Below are positions 15,701 to 29,859 of a DNA stretch of 64,000 bases, piece by piece. The first letter of the stretch is position 1; each line of letters begins with the position of its first letter. The notes below the pieces were generated by a model. It searched no databases and was not told where the DNA came from. It saw only the letters and a list, made by a program, of their open reading frames with translations. Source of the DNA: Xestospongia muta (Eukaryota > Porifera > Demospongiae > Haplosclerida > Petrosiidae); the NCBI GenBank assembly GCA_963693285.1, contig OY848928.1, positions 2,604,501 through 2,668,500 of the forward strand, read 5' to 3'. The translations under genes and the position numbers were made by a program.

Positions 15701-15993
15701 AAAGCTCTAAACTCTTTATTTTAGAGTTTTAACCTATTTAGACTACTTTATTAGTATATTTAAGACAGATAAACTTACTAAACCCTGTAGATCAGCTTAT
15801 TTAACCAGTTTTCACAGTTAATTTCTAATATTTTTTAACTTTCAAAAAGCTCTAAACTCTTTTTTTTAGAGTTTTAACCTATTTAGACTACTTTATTAGT
15901 ATATTTAAGACAGATAAACTTACTAAACTCTTTAGATCAGCTTATTTAACCAGTTTTTACACTTAATTTCTAATCTTTTTTACCTTTAAAAAA

Positions 15994-18900
15994 GATCTAA
16001 ACTCTTTATTCTACAGTTCTAAACTATTTAGACTACTTTATTAGTGTATTTAAAACAGATAAACTTACTATACTCTTTGGAGCAGCTTATTAAACCAGTT
16101 TTCACAGTTAATTTCTAATTTTTTTTAACTTTCAAAAAGCTCTAAACTCTTTATTTTAGAGTTTTAACCTATTTAGACTACTTTATTAGTATATTTAAGA
16201 CAAATAAACTTACTAAACTCTTTAGACCAGCTTATTTAACCAGTTTTCACAGTTAATTTCTAATCTTTTTTAACTTTCAAAAAGCTCTAAACTCTTTATT
16301 TTAGAGTTTTAACCTATTTAGACTACTTTATTAGTTTATTAAAGAGAGATAACCTTCTAAACTCTTTAGAGAAGCTTATTTAACCAGTTTTCATAGTTAA
16401 TTTCTAATCTTTTTTACCTTTAAAAAAGCTCTAAACTCTTTATTCTAGAGTTTTAACCTATTTAGACTACTTTATTAGTATATTTAAGAGAGATAAACTT
16501 ACTAAACTCTTTAGATCAGCTTATTTAACCAGTTTTCACAGTTAATTTCTAATCTTTTTTAACTTTCAAAAAGCTCTAAACTCTTTATTTTAGAGTTTTA
16601 ACCTATTTAGACTACTTTATTAGTATATTTAAGAGAGAAACTTACTAAACTCTTTAGATCAGCTTATTTAACCAGTTTTCACAGTTAATTTCTAATCTTT
16701 TTTACCTTTAAAAAAGCTCTAAACTCTTTATTTTAGAGTTTTAACCTATTTAGACTACTTTATTAGTATACTTAAGATAGATAAACTTACTAAACTCTTT
16801 AGTTCATCTTATTTAACCAGTTTTCACAGTTAATTTCTAATCTTTTTTACTTTCAGAAAGGTCTAAACTCTTTATTTTAGAGTTTTAACCTATTTAGACT
16901 ACTTTATTGGTATATTTAAGAGAGATAAACTTACTAAACTCTTTAGATCAGCTTATTTAACCAGTTTTCACAGTTAATTTGTAATCATTTTTAACTTTCA
17001 AAAAGCTCTAAACTCTTTATTTTAGAGTTTTAACATATTTATACTACTTTCTTAGTATATTTAAGACAGATAAATTTACTAAACTCTTTAGATCAGCTTA
17101 TTTAACCAGTTTTCACAGTTAATTTCTAATCTTTTTTTCCTTTAAAAAAGCTCTATACTCTTTATTTTAGAGTTTAACCTATTTAGACTACTTTATTAGT
17201 ATATTTAAGACAGATAAACTTACTAAACTCTTTAGATTAGCTTATTTAACCAGTTTCACAGTTAAATTCTAATCTTTTTAACTTTGAAAAAGCTCTAAAC
17301 TCTTTATTTTAGAGTTTTAACCTATTTAGACTACTTTATTAGTATATTTAAGCAGAGAAACTTACTAAACTCTTTAGATCAGCTTATTTAACCAGTTTTC
17401 ACAGTTAATTTCTAATCTTTTTTAACTTTGAAAAAGCTCTAAACTTTTAATTTTAGAGTTTTAACCTATTTAGACTACTTTATGAGTATATTTAAGACAG
17501 ATAAACTTACTAAACTCTTTAGATCAGCTTATTTAACCAGTTTTCACAGTTAATTTCTAATCTTTTTTAACTTTCAAAAAGCTCTAAACTCTTTATTTTA
17601 GAGTTTTAACCTATTTAGACTACTTTATTAGTATATTTAAGACAGAGAAACTTATTAAACTCTTTAGATTAGCTTATTTAACCAGTTTTCACAGTTAATT
17701 TCTAATCTTTTTTAACTTTCAAAAAGCTCTAAACTCTTTATTTTAGAGTTTTAACCTATTTAGACTACTTTATTAGTATATTTAAGACAGATAAACTTAC
17801 TAAACCCTGTAGATTAGCTTATTTAACCAGTTTTCACAGTTAATTTCTAATATTTTTTAACTTTCAAAAAGTTCTAAACTCTTTATTTTAGAGTTTTAAC
17901 CTATTTAGACTACTTTATTAGTATATTTAAGACAGATAAACTTACTAAACTCTTTAGATCAGCTTATTTAACCAGTTTTCACACTTAATTTCTAATCTTT
18001 TTTACCTTTAAAAAAGATCTAAACTCTTTATTCTACAGTTCTAAACTATTTAGACTACTTTATTAGTGTATTTAAAACAGATAAACTTACTAAACTCTTT
18101 AGAGCAGCTTATTAAACCAGTTTTCACAGTTAATTTCTAATTTTTTTTAACTTTCAAAAAGCTCTAAACTATTTATTTTAGAGTTTTAACCTATTTAGAC
18201 TACTTTATTAGTATATTTAAGACAAATAAACTTACTAAACTCTTTAGACCAGCTTATTTAACCAGTTTTCACAGTTAATTTCTCATCTTTTTTAACTTTC
18301 AAAAAGCTCTAAACTCTTTATTTTAGTGTTTTAATCTATTTAGACTACTTTATTATTAGATTTAAGACAGATAAACTTACTAAACTCTTTAGATCAGCTT
18401 ATTTAACCAGTTTTCACAGTTAATTTCTAATCTTTTTTACCTTTAAAAAAGATCTAAACTGTTTATTTTATAGTTTTAACCAATTTAGACTACTTTATTA
18501 GTATATTTAAGAGAGATAAACTTAGTAAACTCTTAAATCAGCTCATTTAACCAGTTTTCACAGATAATTTCTAATCTTTTTTAACTTTAAAAAAGCTCTA
18601 AACTCTTTATTCTAGAGTTTTAACCTATTTAGACTACTTTATTAGTATATTTAAGACAGATAAACTTACTAACCTCTTTAGATCAGCTTATTTAACCAGT
18701 TTTGACAGTTAATTTCTAATCTTTTTTAACTTTCAAAAAGCTCTAAACTCTTTATTTTAGTGTTTTAATCTATTTAGACTACTTTATTATTAGATTTAAG
18801 ACAGATAAACTTAATATACTCTTTAGATCAGCTTATTTAACCAGTTTTCACACTTAATTTCTAATCTTTTTTACCTTTAAAAAAGATCTAAACTCTTTAT

Positions 18901-21900
18901 TCTACAGTTCTAAACTATTTAGACTACTTTATTAGTGTATTTAAAACAGATAAACTTACTAAACTCTTTAGAGCAGCTTATTAAACCAGTTTTCACAGTT
19001 AATTTCTAATTTTTTTAACTTTGAAAAAGCTCTAAACTCTTTATTTTAGAGTTTTAACCTATTTAGACTACTTTATTAGTATATTTAAGACAGATAAACT
19101 TACTAAACTCTTTAGACCAGCTTATTTAACCAGTTTTCACAGTTAATTTCTAATCTTTTTTAACTTTCAAAAAGCTCTAAACTCTTTATTTTAGAGTTTT
19201 AACCTATTTAGACTACTTTATTAGTATATTAAAGAGAGATAATCTTACTAAACTCTTTAGATCAGCTTATTTAACCAGTTTTCACAGTTAATTTCTAATT
19301 TTTTTTAACTTTCAAAAAGCTCTAATCTCTTTATTTTAGAGTTTTAACCTATTTAGACTACTTTATTAGTATATTTAAGACAGATAAACTTACCAAACTC
19401 TTTAGAGAAGCTTATTTAACCAGTTTTCACAGTTAATTTCTAATTTTTTTTACCTTTAAAAAAGATCGAAACTGTTTATTTTATAGTTTTAACCAATTTA
19501 GACTACTTTATTAGTATATTTAAGACAGATAAACTTACTAAACTCTTGAGATCAGCTCATTTAACCAGTTTTCACAGATAATTTCTAATATTTTTTAACT
19601 TTAAAAAAGCTCTAAACTCTTTATTCTAGAGTTTTAACCTATTTAGACTACTTTATTAGTATATTTAAGACAGATAAACTTACTAACCTCTTTAGATCAG
19701 CTTATTTAACCAGTTTTCACAGTTAATTTCTAATCTTTTTTAACTTTCAAAAAGCTCTAAACTCTTTATTTTAGTGTTTTAATCTATTTAGACTACTTTA
19801 TTATTAGATTTAAGACAGATAAACTTACTAAACTCTTTAGATCAGCTTTTTTAACCAGTTTTCACAGTTAATTTCTAATCTTTTTTACCTTTAAAAAAGA
19901 TCTAAACTCTTTAATCTACAGTTTTAAACTATTTAGACTACTTTATTAGTGTATCTAAGACAGATAAACTTACTAAACTCTTTAGAGCAGCTTATTAAAC
20001 CAGTTTTCACACTTAATTTCTAATCTTTTTTAACTTTAAAAAAGCTCTAAACTCTTTATTTTAGAGTTTTAACCTATTTAGACTACTTTGTTAGTAATTA
20101 AAGACAGATAAACTTACTAAACTCTTTAGATCAGCTTATTTAACCAGTTTTCACACTTAATTTCTAATCTTTTTTAACTTTCAAAAAGCTCTAAACTCTT
20201 TATTTTAGAGTTTTAACCTATTTAGACTACTTTATTAGTATATTTAAGACAGATAAACTTACTAAACTCTTTAGATCAGCTTATTTAACCAGTTTTCACA
20301 GTTAATTTCTAATCTTTTTTAACTTTCAAAAAGCTCTAAACTCTTTATTTTAGAGTTTTAACCTATTTAGACTACTTTATTAGTATATTTAAGAGAGATA
20401 AGCTTACTAAACTCTTTAGATCAGCTTATTTAACCAGTTTTCACAGTTAATTTCTAATCTTTTTAACTTTCAAAAAGCTCTAATCTCTTTATTTTAGAGT
20501 TTTAACCTATTTAGACTACTTTATTAGTATATTTAAGAGAGATAAACTTACTAAACTCTTTAGATCAGCTTATTTAACCAGTTTTCACAGTTAATTTCTA
20601 ATCTTTTTTAACTTTCAAAAAGTCTAAACTCTTTATTTTAGAGTTTTAACCTATTTAGACTACTTTGTTAGTAATTAAAGACAGATAAACTTACTAAACT
20701 CTTTAGATCAGCTTATTTAACCAGTTTTCACACTTAATTTCTAATCTTTTTTAACTTTCAAAAAGCTCTAAAGTCTTTATTTTAGAGTTTTAACCTATTT
20801 AGACTACTTTATTAGTATATTTAAGACAGATAAACTTACTAAACTCTTTAGATCAGCTTATTTAACCAGTTTTCACAGTTAATTTCTAATCTTTTTCAAC
20901 TTTCAAAAAGCTCTAAACTCTTTATTTTAGAGTTTTAACCTATTTAGACTACTTTATTAGTATATTTAAGACAGATAAACTTACTAAACTCTTTAGATCA
21001 GCTTATTTAACCAGTTTTTACACTTAATTTCTAATCTTTTTTACCTTTAAAAAAGATCTAAACTCTTTATTCTACAGTTCTAAACTATTTAGACTACTTT
21101 ATTAGTGTATTTAAAACAGATACACTTACTATACTCTTTGGAGCAGCTTATTAAACCAGTTTTCACAGTTAATTTCTAATCTTTTTTAACTTTCAAAAAG
21201 CTCTAATCTCTTTATTTTAGAGTTTTAACCTATTTAGACTACTTTATTAGTATATTTAAGAGAGATAAACTTACCAAACTCTTTAGAGAAGCTTATTTAA
21301 CCAGTTTTCACAGTTAATTTCTAATATTTTTTACCTTTAAAAAAGATCTAAACTGTTTATTTTATAGTTTTAACCAATTTAGACTACTTTATTAGTATAT
21401 TTAAGACAGATAAACTTACTAAACTCTTTAGATCAGCTTATTTAACCAGTTTTCACAGTTAATTTCTAATCTTTTTTAACTTTAAAAAAGCTCTAAACTC
21501 TTTATTCTAGAGTTTTAACCTATTTAGACTACTTTATTAGTATATTTAAGACAGATAAACTTACTAACCTCTTTAGATCAGCTTATTTAACCAGTTTTCA
21601 CAGTTAATTTCTAATCTTTTTTACCTTTAAAAAAGATCTAAACTCTTTTTCTACAGTTTTAAACTATTTAGACTACTTTATTAGTGTATCTAAGACAGAT
21701 AAACTTACTAAACTCTTTAGAGCAGCTTATTAAACCAGTTTTCACACTTAATTTCTAATCTTTTTTAACTTTCAAAAAGCTCTAAACTCTTTATTTTAGA
21801 GTTTTAACCTATTTAGACTACGTTGTTAGTAATTTAAGACAGATAAACTTACTAAACTCTTTAGACCAGCTTATTTAACCAGTTTTCACAGTTAATTTCT

Positions 21901-24900
21901 AATCTTTTTTAACTTTCAAAAAGCTCTAATCTCTTTATTTTAGAGTTTTAACCTATTTAGACTACTTTATTAGTATATTTAAGACAGATAAACTTACTAA
22001 ACTCTTTAGATCAGCTTATTTAACCAGTTTTCACAGTTAATTTCTAATCTTTTTTAACTTTAAAAAATCTCTAAACTCTTTATTTTAGAGTTTTAACCTA
22101 TTTAGACTACTTTATTAGTATATTTAAGAGAGATAAACTTACTAAACTCTTTAGATCAGCTTATTTAACCAGTTTTCACACTTAATTTCTAATCTTTTTT
22201 AACTTTCAAAAAGCTCTAATCTCTTTATTTTAGAGTTTTAACCTATTTAGACTACTTTATTAGTATATTTAAGACAGATAAACTTACTAAACTCTTTAGA
22301 TCAGCTTATTTAACCAGTTTTCACAGTTAATTTCTAATCTTTTTTAACTTTCAAAAAGCTCTAAAATCTTTATTCTAGAGTTTTAACCTATTTAGACTAC
22401 TTTATTAGTATATTTATGACAGATAAACTTACTAAACTCTTTAGATCAGCTTATTTAACCAGTTTTCACAGTTAACTTCTAATCTTTTTGAACTTTCAAA
22501 AAGCTCTAAACTCTTTATTTTAGTGTTTTAATCTATTTAGACTACTTTATTATTAGATTTAAGACAGATAAACTTACTAAACTCTTTAGATCAGCTTATT
22601 TAACCAGTTTTCACAGTTAATTTCTAATCTTTTTTACCTTTAAAAAAGATCTAAACTCTTTATTCTACAGTTTTAAACTATTTAGACTACTTTATTAGTG
22701 TATCCAAGACAGATAAACTTACTAAACTCTTTAGAGCAGCTTATTAAACCAGTTTTCACACTTAATTTCTAATCTTTTTTAACTTTCACAAAGCTCTAAA
22801 CTCTTTATTTTAGAGATTTAACCATTTAGACTACTTTGTTAGTAATTTAAGACAGATAAACTTACTAAACTCTTTAGATCAGCTTATTTAACCAGTTTTC
22901 ACAGTTAATTTCTAATCTTTTTTAACTTTCAAAAAGCTCTAAACTCTTTATTTTAGAGTTTTAACCTATTTAGACTACTTTATTAGTATATTTAAGACAG
23001 GTAAACTTACTAAACTCTTTAGATCAGCTTATTTAACCAGTTTTCACAGTTAATTTCTAATCTTTTTTAACTTTAAAAAAGCTCTAAACTCTTTATTTTA
23101 GAGTTTTAACCTATTTAGACTACTTTATTATTATATTTAAGAGAGATAAACTTACTAAACTCTTTAGATCACCTTATTTAACCAGTTTTCACAGTTAATT
23201 TCTAATCTTTTTTAACTTTCAAAAAGCTCTAAACTCTTTATTTTAGAGTTTTAACCTATTTAGACTACTTTATTAGTATATTTAAGTGAGATAAAGTTAC
23301 TAAACTCTTTAGATCAGCTTATTTAACCAGTTTTCACAGTTAATTTCTAATTTTTTTTAACTTTCAAAAAGCTCTAAACTCTTTATTTTAGAGTTTTAAC
23401 CTATTTAGACTACTTTATTAGTATATTTTAGAGAGATAAACTTACTAAATTCTTTAGATCAGCTTATTTAACCAGTTTTCACAGTTAATTTCTAATCTTT
23501 TTTAACTTTCAAAAAGCTCTAAACTCTTTATTTTAGAGTTTTAACCTATTTAGACTACTTTATTAGTATATTTAAGACAGATAAACTTACTAAACTCTTT
23601 AGATCAGCTTATTTAACCAGTTTTCACAGTTAATTTCTAATCTTTTTACCTTTAAAAAAATCTAAACTCTTTATTCTATAGTTTTAAACTATTTAGACTA
23701 CTTTATTAGTGTATTTAAGACAGGAAAACTTACTAAACTCTTTAGATCAGCTTATTAAACCAGTTTTCACAGTTAATTTCTAATTTTTTTAACTTTAAAA
23801 AAGCTCTAAACTCTTTTTTTTAGAGTTTTAACCTATTTAGACTACTTTATTAGTATATTTAAGACAGATAAACTTACTAAACTCTTTAGATCAGCTTATT
23901 TAACTAGTTTTCACAGTTAATTTCTAATCTTTTTTTACTTTCAAAAAGCTCTAAACTCTTTATTTTAGAGTTTTAACCTATTTAGACTACTTTATTAGTA
24001 TATTTAAGACAGATAAACTTACTAAACTCTTTAGATCAGCTTATTTAACCAGTTTTCACAGTTAATTTCTAATCTTTTTTAACTTTCAAAAAGCTCTAAA
24101 CTCTTTATTTTAGAGTTTTAACCTATTTAGACTACTTTATTATTATATTTAAGACAGATAAACTTACTAAACTCTTTAGATCAGCTTATTTAACCAGTTT
24201 TCACAGTTAATTTCTAATCTTTTTTAAATTTCAAAAAGCTCTAAACTCTTTATTTTAGAGTTTTAACCTATTTAGACTACTTTATTAGTATATTTAAGAG
24301 AGATAAACTTACTAAACTCTTTAGATCAGCTTATTTAACCAGTTTTCACAGTTAATTTCTAATCTTTTTTAACTTTCAAAAAGCTCTAATCTCTTTATTT
24401 TAGAGTTTAACCTATTTAGACTACTTTATTAGTATATTTAAGACAGATAAACTTACTAAACTCTTTAGATCAGCTTATTTAACCAGTTTTCACAGTTAAT
24501 TTCTAATCTTTTTTAACTTTCAAAAAGCTCTAAAATCTTTATTCTAGAGTTTTAACCTATTTAGACTACTTTATTAGTATATTTAAGACAGATAAACTTA
24601 CTAAACTCTTTAGATCAGCTTATTTTACCAGTTTTAACAGTTAATTTCTAATCTTTTTTACCTTTAAAAAAAATCTAAACTCTTTTTTTCTACAGTTTTA
24701 AACTGTTTACACTACTTTGTTAGTGTAATTAAAACAGATAAACTTACTAAACTCTTTAGAGCAGCTTATTAAACCAGTTTTCACAGTTAATTTCTAATCT
24801 TTTTGAACTTAAAAAAAGCTCTAAACTCTTTATTTTAGAGTTTTAACCTATTTAGACTACTTTATTAGTATATTTAAGAGAGATAAACTTACTAAACTCT

Positions 24901-27900
24901 TTAGATCAGCTTATTTAACCAGTTTTCACAGTTAATTTCTAATCTTTTTTAACTTTCAAAAAGCTCTAATCTCTTTATTTTAGAGTTTTAACCTATTTAG
25001 ACTACTTTATTAGTATATTTAAGAGAGATAAACTTACTAAACTCTTTAGATCAGCTTATTTAACCAGTTTTCACAGTTAATTTCTAATCTTTTTTAACTT
25101 TCAAAAAGCTCTAAACTCTTTATTTTAGAGTTTTAACATATTTAGGCTACTTTATTAGTATATTTAAGTCAGATAAAGTTACTAAACTCTTTAGATCAGC
25201 TTATTTAACCAGTTTTCACACTTAATTTCTAATCTTTTTTAACTTTCAAAAAGCTCTAAACTCTTTATTTTAGAGTTTTAACCTATTTAGACTACTTTAT
25301 TAGTATATTTAAGAGAGATAAACTTACTAAACTCTTTAGATCAGCTTATTTAACCAGTTTTCACAGTTAATTTCTAATCTTTTTTAACTTTCAAAAAGCT
25401 CTAAACTCTTTATTTTAGAGTTTTAACCTATTTAGACTACTTTATTAGAATATTTAAGACAGATAAACTTACTAAACTCTTTAGATCAGCTTATTTAACC
25501 AGTTTTCACAGTTAATTTCTAATGTTTTTTACCTTTAAAAAAATCTAAACTCTTTATTCTACAGTTTTAAACTATTTAGACTACTTTATTAGTGTATTTA
25601 AGACAGATAAACTTACTAAACTCTTTAGAGCAGCTTATTAAACCAGTTTTCACAGTTAATTTCTAATCTTTTTTAACTTTAAAAAAGCTCTAAACTCTTT
25701 TTTTTAGAGTTTTAACCTATTTAGACTACTTTATTAGTATCTTTAAGACAGATAAACTTACTAAACTCTTTAGATCAGCTTATTTAACTAGTTTTCACAG
25801 TTAATTTCTAATCTTTTTTTACTTTAAAAAAGCTCTTTATTTTAGAGTTTTAACCTATTTAGACTACTTTATTAGTATATTTAAGAGAGATAAACTTACT
25901 AAACTCTTTAGATCAGCTTATTTAACCAGTTTTCACAGTTAATTTCTAATCTTTTTTAACTTTCAAAAAGCTCTAAACTCTTTATTTTAGAGTTTTAACC
26001 TATTTAGACAACTTTATTATTATATTTAAGACAGATAAATATACTAAACTCTTTAGATCAGCTTATTTAACCAGTTTTCACAGTTAATTTCTAATCTTTT
26101 TGAACTTTCAAAAAGCTCTAAACTCTTTATTTTAGAGTTTTAACCTATTTAGACTACTTTATTAGTATATTTAAGAGAGATAAACTTACTAAACTCTTTA
26201 GATCAGCTTATTTAACTAGTTTTCACAGTTAATTTCTAATCTTTTTTAACTTTCAAAAAGCTCTAATCTCTTTATTTTAGAGTTTTAACCTATTTAGACT
26301 ACTTTGTTAGTATATTTAAGACAGATAAACTTACTAAACTGTTTAGATCAGCTTATTTAACCAGTTTTCACAGTTAATTTCTAATTTTTTTTAACTTTGA
26401 AAAAGCTCTAAAATCTTTATTCTAGAGTTTTAACCTATTTAGACTACTTTATTAGTATATTTAAGAGAGATAAACTTACTAAACTCTTTAGATCAGCTTA
26501 TTTAACCAGTTTTTACAGTTAATTTCTAATCTTTTTTACCTTTAAAAAAAATCTAAACTCTTTTTTTCTACAGTTTTAAACTGTTTAGACTACTTTATTA
26601 GTGTAATTAAAACAGATAAACTTACTAAACTCTTTAGAGCAGCTTATTAAACCAGTTTTCACAGTTAATTTCTAATCTTTTTGAACTTTCAAAAAGCTCT
26701 AAACTCTTTATTTTAGAGTTTTAACCTATTTAGACTACTTTATTAGTATATTCAAGACAGATAAACTTACTAAACTCTTTAGATCAGCTTATTTAACCAG
26801 TTTTCACAGTTAATTTCTAATCTTTTTTAACTTTCAAAAAGCTCTAATCTCTTTATTTTAGAGTTTTAACCTATTTAGACTACTTTATTAGTATATTTAA
26901 GAGAGATAAACTTACTAAACTCTTTAGATCAGCTTATTTAACCAGTTTTCACAGTTAATTTCTAATCTTTTTTAACTTTCAAAAAGCTCTAAACTCTTTA
27001 TTTTAGAGTTTTAACCTATTTAGACTACTTTATTAGTATATTTAAGAGAGATAAACTTACTAAACTCTTTAGATCAGCTTATTTAACCAGTTTTCACAGT
27101 TAATTTCTAATCTTTTTTAACTTTCAAAAAGCTCTAAACTCTTTATTTTAGAGTTTTAACCTATTTAGACTACTTTATTAGTATATTTAAGAGAGATAAA
27201 CTTACTAAACTCTTTAGATCAGCTTATTTAACCAGTTTTCACAGTTAATTTCTAATCTTTTTTAACTTTCAAAAAGCTCTAAACTCTTTATTTTAGAGTT
27301 TTAACCTATTTAGACTACTTTATTAGTATATTTAAGAGAGATAAACTTACTAAACTCTTTAGATCAGCTTATTTAACCAGTTTTCACACTTAATTTCTAA
27401 TCTTTTTTATCTTTAAAAAAATCTAAACTCTTTATTCTACAGTTTTAAACTATTTAGACTACTTTATTAGTGTATTTAAGACAGATAAACTTAGTAAACT
27501 CTTTAGAGCAGCTTATTAAACCAGTTTTCACAGTTAATTTCTAATCTTTTTTAACTTTAAAAAAGCTCTAAACTCTTTATTTTAGAGTTTTAACCTATTT
27601 AGACTACTTATTAGTATATTTAAGACAGATAAACTTACTAAACTCTTTAGATCAGCTTATTTAACCAGTTTTCACAGTTAATTTCTAATCTTATTTTACC
27701 TTCAAAAAGCTCTAAACTCTTTATTTTAGAGTTTTAACCTATTTAGACTACTTTATTAGTATATTTAAGACAGATAAACTTACTAAACTCTTTAGATCAG
27801 CTTATTTAACCAGTTTTCACAGTTAATTTCTAATCTTTTTTAACTTTCAAAAAGCTCTAAACTCTTTATTTTAGAGTTTTAACCTATTTAGACTACTTTA

Positions 27901-28080
27901 TTATTATATTTAAGACAGATAAACTTACTAAACTCTTTAGATCAGCTTATTTAACCAGTTTTCACAGTTATTTCTAATTTGTTTACCTTTAAAAAAGATC
28001 TAAACTCTTTATTCTACAGTTTTAAAAACTATTTAGACTACTTTATTAGTGTATTTAAGACAGATAAACTTACTAAAATC
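15994..28080. repeat. Interspersed variant monomer with attctacagtt / gagcagcttattaaacc
   Basis: A divergent monomer type (aatctaaactctttattctacagtt, then ttagtgtatt and gagcagcttattaaacc) recurs at about 15994, 18016, 18895, 19899, 21055, 21635, 22648, 23660, 24672, 25542, 26550, 27420 and 27997. The spacings correspond to 14, 6, 7, 8, 4, 7, 7, 7, 6, 7, 6 and 4 monomers. This marks an irregular higher-order unit of about 6-8 monomers in the right half of the array that the left half lacks. Confidence 0.8.
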
Positions 28081-28616
28081 TTTAGAGGAGCTTATTAAAA
28101 CACTTTTCACACTTAATTTCTAATCTTTTTTAACTTTCAAAAAGCTCTAAACTCTTTATTTTAGAGTTTTAACCTATTTAGACTACTTTGTTAGTATATT
28201 TAAGACAGATAAACTTACTAAACTCTTTAGATCAGCTTATTTAACCAGTTTTCACAGTTAATTTCTAATCTTTTTAACTTTCAAAAAGCTCTAAACTCTT
28301 TATTTTAGAGTTTTAACCTATTTAGACTACTTTATTAGTATATTTAAGACAGATAAACTTACTAAACTCTTTAGATCAGCTTATTTAACCAGTTTTCACA
28401 GTTAATTTCTAATCTTTTTTACCTTTAAAAAAGCTCTAAACTCTTTATTTTAGAGTTTTAACCTATTTAGACTACTTTATTAGTATATTTAAGACAGATA
28501 AACTTACTAACCTCTTTAGATCAGCTTATTTAACCAGTTTTCACAGTTAATTTCTAATCTTTTTTAACTTTCAAAAAGCTCTAAACTCTTTATTTTAGAG
28601 TTTTAACCTATTTAGA

Positions 28617-29859
28617 AAAGTTTATTAAGTGTATTGGTTCAGATGGTGTGTTAGTAATTCTGTTGTGACAAGGTAGTGCTCTCAAAACATGGTTACCCTT
28701 GCATCCAGACTTTCGGGATAATTGTTTCCGTTTCACATGGGAAGCCTTTTCATACTTTTCATTGTAGTGGTCAATATTTCCATGCTCTTTTCAGTGGGAG
28801 GATAAGGTTTATCTTTTATGGGGAAGGATGTGGTGTCATCATGTAGAGAATGGAATGGTGTCAGAAACCTGTATTAAGAATAATAAACGATTTCAATTTG
28901 TTATAAGCTATGACTGACCAATGAAATTGTTTCATTAAAAATAAGCATATATAATAGACAAATCTCCAAAGAGCGTAATTGCGACAACTTGAAATGTATA
29001 GCACATTGGATGAGGATATACATATTCTTATGATACTATACAATTAATAACAAAACACATCTGAAAGGAAAACATTGAACCAAGCAACATAATATATAAA
29101 TCATTACAAGTTCTGAAGCTGAACTCCCATGTCATTGATTTGATTTGGAGTAGAGTTATAATATTAATGGAGTGTTCTAAGATTATCTATAATGTATTTT
29201 CTTGTACTCTACACATACCAATAGAGAAAAGAAATTGATATTAAAGCATACAACTTAAAGTTAAATTGAAGAAATTATAACAAACAACTGTGAGTGATCA
29301 CTAAGTAGATAGTTAATTTCTTAGAAGCAACAGTTTTGTTATTTCATCTTCTGTTCTTGGTATATACTTTCAATTCACTATATTACTGGTCAATGAGCCT
29401 AAGCGTATATTACATGACACCATGTTGCAAAGGGTTCAGTATGCATGCATGTGAATAATAGATAAATGCAGGACTGTAGGTTGTGTTTAAATGTAACAGC
29501 TATGTACTTGCAAAATTTGGTTACACAACAAAGCTGATTTCACAAAGGTAACTTGCTTCTAAATTCATTTCAGTAGGGCTCTGATGCCAATTTATCATGG
29601 TTTACCTTTAAAAAATCTTCGTGGGAATTATCACAAATTGAAATCCTACAATACTAGTCTCTGATATCTCCTATACTTCTCCACTGGTGGGCAAATAAAC
29701 ATCTCATTAAGTGTATAAATTAAAGAAAAAGAGCTATTTACATGCTCAAGCAAAAAAGTCTGGTTCTTTACATACAATGGCTCAATATCACATCTGCTGA
29801 AACAAGACTCTTGCATATCAACAAAAGTTAAAGGACTAACATTTTCAACAACTTCTCTA
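28617..29859. other. Unique non-coding sequence next to the satellite
   Basis: The last monomer breaks off in mid-unit after aacctatttaga, and unique sequence follows at once. I see no supported gene, RNA gene or clear repeat here; short open frames are not convincing. Confidence 0.6.

Larger units (their letters stand above)
1..28616. repeat. 145-bp AT-rich satellite array (about 198 monomers)
   Basis: Tandem head-to-tail copies of one monomer fill the whole span. Successive copies of the anchor tctaaactcttta start at 11, 156, 301 and 445, so the period is 144-145 bp. By counting a consensus, about 23% of the monomer is G+C. Copies differ mostly by point changes and 1-3 bp indels in the short segment after taatctttttt, which is the most variable part. 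Each monomer carries a 7-bp inverted repeat (AAACTCT, loop TTATTTT, AGAGTTT), and the word CTAAACTCTTTA occurs twice per monomer. The array is cut by the left edge, so its full size is unknown. It has no open reading frame of note. The near-nucleosomal period, A+T richness and higher-order structure fit a centromeric or pericentromeric satellite; that role is inference. Confidence 0.97.

Noticed and set aside
1..28616. CRISPR array
   Set aside because: The repeats are 145 bp and contiguous with no unique spacers, and the genes are clearly eukaryotic.
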